From assembly GCF_028610675.1 (NCBI RefSeq), contig NZ_JAQQWS010000014.1, positions 1 to 64,000 on the forward strand: DNA of 64,000 nucleotides, given 5' to 3'. The notes beneath the pieces were generated by a model, which saw only the letters and a list, made by a program, of their open reading frames with translations, made no database searches and had not been told where the DNA came from. The position numbers and the translations under genes are program-made. How positions within the stretch are numbered: the stretch's first letter is position 1; every line of letters starts with the position of its first letter. The stretch is from Alkalihalobacillus pseudalcaliphilus (GTDB taxonomy: Bacteria; Bacillota; Bacilli; Bacillales; Bacillaceae_D). This document shows, one piece after another, positions 63,286-64,000 of this stretch.

Positions 63286-63999
63286 TCAAGGATTCGTGCG
63301 ATTAAACCCTTCGCCAAGTACCTCCGTCGCATTCGTAACGATAACAAATGCTTTTGGGTCAATGGTTTTGACAATTTGTTTCAATTTTGTGACCTCGCTT
63401 TGGTTGACCACACACATCAATATATCTTTCTCTTGATTTGTATATCCACCAAACCCTTTTAACTTCGTCACTCCACGATCCACCTCTTGCAAAATTCCAT
63501 CTTTTACGGCTTCTTGACTCTCGGAGATAATTAAAGCTATCTTTGCATATCCTACCCCCATTTGCACAATATCAATCGTTTTTCCGGTAACAAATAAAGA
63601 AATTAAAGCATACAGGGCTAATTCAAGACCAAATGCTACAGCTGAGGCAATAACAATTAAACCATCCATAATAAAAACGGCTGCTCCAATGCTGATTCCG
63701 GTATACTTTTGAATAATTTGTGCTGCTAAATCGGTTCCTCCAGTACTAGCATTTGCACGAAAGACAATTCCTAAACCTAAACCGACACCAATACCACCAA
63801 AAAGTGCACCTAATAACGGGTCTTCAAACCCAACAGACCAATCTCTTGTCAAAAGAACGATAAATGGTAAAAAGGCAGTACCGACTAATGTTTTTAAACC
63901 ATATTTAAATCCACCTAACAAAATAATCCCTAAAATAAATAAAGGTATATTCAAAGCCCACTGTACGAAGGCTGGCTCAAGTCCAAAAACATGATTCAT
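63286..63999 (-). CDS. YitT-family membrane protein, 5' end outside window
   Basis: 237 residues visible. Membrane segments in the first 150 residues and a C-terminal DUF2179 domain (about 155-230, CVVNQSEVTKLKQIVKTIDPKAFVIVTNATEVLGEGF). Relatives start about 40 residues earlier with another membrane helix, and the open frame runs to the window edge, so the ATG near 63999 is probably internal. Corresponds by position to B. subtilis yvjA. Function unknown. Confidence 0.88.
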   Translation of the reverse strand: MNHVFGLEPAFVQWALNIPLFILGIILLGGFKYGLKTLVGTAFLPFIVLLTRDWSVGFEDPLLGALFGGIGVGLGLGIVFRANASTGGTDLAAQIIQKYTGISIGAAVFIMDGLIVIASAVAFGLELALYALISLFVTGKTIDIVQMGVGYAKIALIISESQEAVKDGILQEVDRGVTKLKGFGGYTNQEKDILMCVVNQSEVTKLKQIVKTIDPKAFVIVTNATEVLGEGFNRTNP

Positions 64000-64000
64000 A

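Overview
The window comes from a low-GC, spore-forming firmicute of the Bacillaceae. The gene order is that of the Bacillus subtilis yvj/uvr/yvl/hprK/his/yvc/clpP/cggR region, and there is a BclA-like collagen protein, a crh gene, CtsR and CggR operators, and Bacillus-type ribosome binding sites. The dispersed intergenic repeats and the extra sugar-uptake locus suggest an environmental (possibly alkaliphilic) Bacillus relative. The genus is inference and cannot be fixed from the sequence alone. Three runs of exactly 100 N (30325-30424, 56288-56387, 58754-58853) are scaffold gaps, all inside tandem repeats.

Layout. 1-937: a 51-bp tandem hairpin array and a dispersed repeat. 938-3432: a MerR/TipA-type regulator with an ABC drug-efflux pair, driven by a textbook 19-bp-spacer MerR promoter. 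3915-11343: the glycolytic operon cggR-gapA-pgk-tpiA-gpmI-eno with two tandem CggR operators. 11753-13676: a glutaredoxin-like protein, a second 51-bp array, and a NERD-domain protein that seems to use an ATT or ATC start. 13817-21284: a carbohydrate ABC importer (two permeases and a binding lipoprotein, no ATPase) followed by a YesM/YesN-type two-component system; the promoter has 22-bp-spaced direct repeats and a perfect cre site. 21466-22803: clpP under CtsR, then a cluster of five DnaA-box-like sequences, then crh. 23268-29873: whiA, yvcK, rapZ, a NUDIX hydrolase, a third 51-bp array, trxB and a TPR protein. 30003-30630: a 52-bp hairpin array. 30657-37685: a CHY zinc-finger protein and the complete hisZGDBHAFI operon. 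38182-42753: yvoF, ppaX, yvoD, lgt, hprK. 43378-45119: yvlD, yvlC, yvlB. 45203-50058: uvrBA. 50245-53302: minJ and ctpB. 53592-55407: a permease pair on the plus strand. 55604-59028: a collagen-like, BclA-type surface protein. 59247-63999: an M23 peptidase with coiled coils, ftsX, ftsE, a cytochrome c551 lipoprotein and a YitT-family protein cut by the window edge.

Most genes are conserved housekeeping genes on the minus strand. The unusual material is between genes: four hairpin arrays, at least three families of dispersed repeats that split operons contiguous in B. subtilis (hprK/lgt, lgt/yvoD, crh/whiA), a candidate DnaA-titration cluster between clpP and crh, and a doubled CggR operator. 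No CRISPR array, transposase, prophage, tRNA or rRNA gene was recognised.
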